A DNA stretch of 64,000 bases from Orlajensenia flava (GTDB lineage: Bacteria; Actinomycetota; Actinomycetes; Actinomycetales; Microbacteriaceae). Every line of letters begins with the position of its first letter. Position 1 is the stretch's first letter. Below are positions 61,403 to 64,000 of the stretch, in pieces. Under the pieces are notes generated by a model. It ran no database searches and was not told where the DNA came from. It was given only the letters and a program-made list of their open reading frames with translations. Position numbers and translations under genes: made by a program. The stretch lies in contig NZ_SSSN01000003.1 in the NCBI RefSeq assembly GCF_004801905.1, positions 496,001-560,000 on the forward strand, read 5' to 3'.

Positions 61403-62203
61403 GTGGCATCGAACCCCCGTCAGGAGCGCGAGGCTCGTGAGGCACGGCAGCGCTTGCGCGGCTACCAGGCGCGACAGGCCGTGCACGCGCACCGGATGCG
61501 GCGACGCACCCGTGACAACCTGATCGCCGGCGCCGTGCTCGTCATCGTGCTGGTCCTCGCCGTCGGCGCGCAGTTGGCCTACTTCAACGGCGGACCGGGC
61601 ACTCCGAAGGCCGAGCCGTCCGCATCCGCGACCACGACTCCCACGCCGAGCGCCACGCCGGGTGCGAACACGGGCGACGTGCCGCCGGCCTCGCTGTCCG
61701 AGGGCCGCACCTGGACGGGTTCGATGAAGCTCAACGATGCCACGCTCGGGTTCGAGCTCGACGGCGCAGCGGCACCGCAGGGCGTCGCGTCCACCGTCAG
61801 CCTCATCAAGAAGGGCTTCTACGAGGGCCTCACCTGCCACCGCCTCACCACGGGCGACAATTTCAAGGTGCTGCAGTGCGGCGACCCGAGTGGCGACGGC
61901 TCAGGCGGCCCGGGTTACAGCTACGGCCCCATCGAGAATGCACCCGCCGACGCCGTCTACCCCGCCGGCACGATCGCCATGGCGCGTCAGGGCGGCAACG
62001 CATACAGCATGGGCAGCCAGTTCTTCATCGTCTACGGCGACACGTCGATCCCTGCGGACGCCGCCGGGGGCTACACGGTCATCGGTCACGTCACCAGCGG
62101 CCTCGACGGGCTCTCGGCCATCACGAGCGCCGGTGTCGAGGGTGGTGGCCAGGACGGCAAGCCCGCCGTTCCGGTCACGATGACCGCCATCAGCGTCCAG
62201 TAA
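61403..62203 (+). CDS. Membrane-anchored cyclophilin-type peptidyl-prolyl isomerase
   Basis: A 266-residue protein: a basic cytoplasmic start, one helix (about 40-60), a Ser/Thr/Pro/Ala linker (about 66-95), and an extracytoplasmic cyclophilin domain (about 103-266) with YEGLTCHRL and [10 protein letters not shown]. The active-site Arg in HR and the FF motif are kept. It probably assists folding of exported proteins. GTG with AAGGAG 5 nt upstream. Confidence 0.92.
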   Translation: MASNPRQEREAREARQRLRGYQARQAVHAHRMRRRTRDNLIAGAVLVIVLVLAVGAQLAYFNGGPGTPKAEPSASATTTPTPSATPGANTGDVPPASLSEGRTWTGSMKLNDATLGFELDGAAAPQGVASTVSLIKKGFYEGLTCHRLTTGDNFKVLQCGDPSGDGSGGPGYSYGPIENAPADAVYPAGTIAMARQGGNAYSMGSQFFIVYGDTSIPADAAGGYTVIGHVTSGLDGLSAITSAGVEGGGQDGKPAVPVTMTAISVQ

Positions 62204-62254
62204 CGGCGCCGGCAGGCGCAGTCCAGCCCTACTCCGCATCCGCGGGGCGTGGAA

Positions 62255-62332
62255 TAGGCTTATGCCCGGGCAGGCCGTCGATGACGGCCATCGGGCGGCT
62301 TCGGCCGTATCAACACATCAAGGTGGACACTC
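62255..62332 (+). promoter_or_regulatory. DUF349 leader with mutually exclusive hairpins
   Basis: TAGGCT (62255-62260) is a likely -10. The following leader contains GGCCGTC (62273-62279), GACGGCC (62283-62289) and GGCCGT (62303-62308): the middle arm can pair with either neighbour, not both. The ribosome binding site AAGGTGG follows at 62323-62329. Confidence 0.4.
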
Positions 62333-63565
62333 GTGGCTTCAGACACTCAGCACCCGTGGGGGCGCGTCGATGAGACGGGCACCGTCTTCGTCATCGAGGC
62401 GGATGGCGAACGCGAGGTCGGACAGTTCCCCGACGCGACACCCGATGAGGCGCTCGCCTACTACGAACGCAAGTTCACCGATCTCGCCGGTCAGGTCACC
62501 CTGCTCGAACAGCGCGCCAAGCGCGGCGCTCCCGCCGCCGACATCGCCAAGACCGTCTCCACACTCTCCACGACCGTCGCGACGGCCAACGCGGTCGGCG
62601 ACCTGGCCGCACTCGCCAGGCGCCTCGAAGCGCTCGGCGGAACGGTGACCCAGCTCACCGAGCAGCAGAGCGCCGAGGACCGGGCGGCGACCGACGCGGC
62701 GATCGCCGAGCGAACGGCCATCGTCGAGGCCGCCGAGAAGCTCGCCGCGGCCGACCCCGCGAAGACGCAGTGGAAGCAGACGACCACCGAGCTGGACGCG
62801 CTGTTCGCCTGCTGGCAGTCCCATCAGCACGAGGGTGCTCGCGTGCCCAAGGGAGTGGCGAACGAGCTCTGGAAGCGTTTCCGCGCCGCCCGGACCACCA
62901 TCGAAACGCACCGCAAGGCGTTCTTCTCCGACCTGGACAACGCCCACCGCGACGTGCGCTCCCGCAAGCAAGAGCTCATCGACCGAGCCGAGGCCCTCGC
63001 GCCCAAGGGCGCAGACGGCATCCCGACGTATCGCGGTCTGCTCGACGACTGGAAGGCGGCTGGTCGCGCGGGCAAGAAGCAGGATGACGCCCTCTGGGCG
63101 CGTTTCAAGGCTGCAGGGGACGTGCTGTACGGGGCCAAGGCGGAGGTCGACGCGGCCGAGAACGAGGAGTTCTCCGCGAACCTGACCGCCAAGCTCGCCC
63201 TCCTCGACGAGGCTCAGCCCATCCTGTCCGAGACGGATCGCACGAAGGCCCGAGCGGCTCTCACCGGCATCCAGCGGCGCTGGGACGAGATCGGCAAGGT
63301 GCCCCGTGACCAGGTGAAGCCGGTCGAGGAGCGGATGCGCAAGGTCGAGAACGCCGTGCGCAAGCTCGACGACGATCACTGGGTGAAGAACAACCCCGAG
63401 ACCAAGGCGCGTGCCGACGGCCTCGCGGGTCAGTTGAACAGCGCGATCGCCAAGCTGGAGGACGAGCTCGCGGCTGCGAAGGCGTCGAAGGACAAGGCGG
63501 CCATCGCGGCGGCGACGGAGGCACTGGAGACCCGGAAGGCCTGGCTCGGCGCCATCAACCGCTGA
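62333..63565 (+). CDS. DUF349 domain-containing protein
   Basis: A 410-residue, almost wholly helical, charged protein with several DUF349 repeats (about 135-400), each with a Trp and Arg/Lys pattern such as ELWKRFRAARTTIETHR and ALWARFKAAGDVLYG. An N-terminal GRVDETGTVFVIEADGEREVGQFP segment is also typical. Function in actinobacteria is unproven. Often located near the cyclophilin and rarA genes. GTG with AAGGTGG 4 nt upstream. Confidence 0.88.
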   Translation: MASDTQHPWGRVDETGTVFVIEADGEREVGQFPDATPDEALAYYERKFTDLAGQVTLLEQRAKRGAPAADIAKTVSTLSTTVATANAVGDLAALARRLEALGGTVTQLTEQQSAEDRAATDAAIAERTAIVEAAEKLAAADPAKTQWKQTTTELDALFACWQSHQHEGARVPKGVANELWKRFRAARTTIETHRKAFFSDLDNAHRDVRSRKQELIDRAEALAPKGADGIPTYRGLLDDWKAAGRAGKKQDDALWARFKAAGDVLYGAKAEVDAAENEEFSANLTAKLALLDEAQPILSETDRTKARAALTGIQRRWDEIGKVPRDQVKPVEERMRKVENAVRKLDDDHWVKNNPETKARADGLAGQLNSAIAKLEDELAAAKASKDKAAIAAATEALETRKAWLGAINR

Positions 63566-63653
63566 CTCTCCCCAGCCGGCTCCTGCAGAACGGTTCCTCA
63601 CAGATCCGCAACGATCGATCGCGCGACCGTGGCTGCGCGCCGAGGATGTCGTC

Positions 63654-64000
63654 ATGGCATCGCTCATCAACGACGTGCTCGGCATCGACGATCTGCCGAT
63701 GGCCGAGCTGCACGCACTGAAGCTCCTCGGGGAGGTCTACCCCGTCGGTGACGGGTTCTCCCCCGTCGACCTCCCCAGCCTGAGCATCACTCGGGCCGCG
63801 GCCGTCGCCATGATCGCTCCCGCGCGATTCATCGCCGACCGGCGCACGGCCGCTTGGGTGTGGAGCGGGTACGGAGGCGCCCCCTCTCCCCCGCAGTTCT
63901 GCATCGACATCCGGCTCCGCAAGCGGCAGCCGCGTCGCAGTCGATGCGAACTGCGCGAAGTCGTGGTCTCATCCGCCGACGTCGTGATGCTCGGCGGCCT
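63654..64000 (+). CDS. Uncharacterised protein, 3' end outside the window
   Basis: At least 115 residues, open to the window end, beginning MASLINDVLGIDDLPMAELH. Features: IAPARFIADRRTAAWVWSGYG and a basic RLRKRQPRRSR stretch. It resembles actinobacterial proteins annotated as AbiEi-like antitoxins or transcriptional regulators (the TAAWVWG region), but that is recollection and the diagnostic part is missing. No good ribosome binding site is seen before the ATG; GAGGATG is the nearest. Confidence 0.5.
   Translation, partial: MASLINDVLGIDDLPMAELHALKLLGEVYPVGDGFSPVDLPSLSITRAAAVAMIAPARFIADRRTAAWVWSGYGGAPSPPQFCIDIRLRKRQPRRSRCELREVVVSSADVVMLGG

Overview
This is one contiguous, gene-dense, roughly 68-70% GC segment of an actinobacterial chromosome, most likely from the family Microbacteriaceae. 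The reasons are the base composition, frequent GTG/TTG starts, actinobacterial-type PyrF, PriA and ANTAR response regulator, a chain hisF-hisI-trpE-(membrane protein)-(HGxxPAAW protein)-trpC-B-A-lgt ... pyk ... ANTAR regulator ... polA-rpsA that follows the order known from Mycobacterium and Streptomyces, and an actinobacterial integration-host-factor domain joined to guanylate kinase. No insertion sequence, prophage, CRISPR array or recent island is visible; almost every gene is core metabolism or information processing.

Layout. (1) 1-7.1 kb: 5' part of rpsA, a coupled three-gene unit of uncertain role (DUF885 metallopeptidase-like, DUF4166, TIGR01777 epimerase), polA and a divergent hotdog thioesterase. 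(2) 7.1-11.4 kb: ANTAR response regulator, tRNA-Leu(CAA), SDR oxidoreductase, a PiT phosphate transporter behind a PHO-box-like repeat, a small membrane protein and a YihY membrane protein closed by a strong hairpin. (3) 11.4-28.3 kb, minus strand: rpe, hisE, hisG, hisF, hisI, trpE, two small membrane proteins, trpC, trpB, trpA, lgt, gltB, gltD, pyk, many with overlapping stop/start codons. (4) 28.4-45.7 kb, minus strand: the pyrimidine operon pyrR-pyrB-pyrC-(membrane protein)-carA-carB-pyrF, running on into mihF/gmk, rpoZ, coaBC, metK, priA, fmt and rsmB. (5) 45.8-59.8 kb: a plus-strand membrane protein, then minus-strand rpsD, DUF948, small anchor protein, alaS, ruvX, mltG, aroE, aroC, aroK, aroB, an APC permease, aroQ, efp, nusB. 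(6) 60-64 kb: rarA, divergent cyclophilin, a DUF349 protein and the 5' end of an uncharacterised gene.

How they work together: the two large minus-strand runs couple amino-acid (His, Trp, Glu, aromatic), pyrimidine, cofactor (CoA, SAM) and nucleotide supply to translation and replication functions (fmt, rsmB, efp, alaS, rpsD, priA, polA). gltBD supplies glutamate/glutamine chemistry needed by TrpE, HisF and CarA partners. trpG, trpD, trpF and most his genes are not in the window.

Regulatory structure is the most informative non-coding content. A PyrR-binding-loop consensus lies directly before the pyrR ribosome binding site, suggesting translational repression as described in mycobacteria. 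Several genes have a TANNNT -10 hexamer only 6-7 nt before the start codon, suggesting leaderless mRNAs. A PHO-box-like direct repeat precedes the phosphate transporter. An 18-bp minisatellite sits at the rsmB 3' end, and a REP-like imperfect palindrome is translated as the carA C-terminus. I found no convincing wholly new multi-gene system; the novelty candidates are these regulatory and fusion features and the small or uncharacterised membrane proteins.
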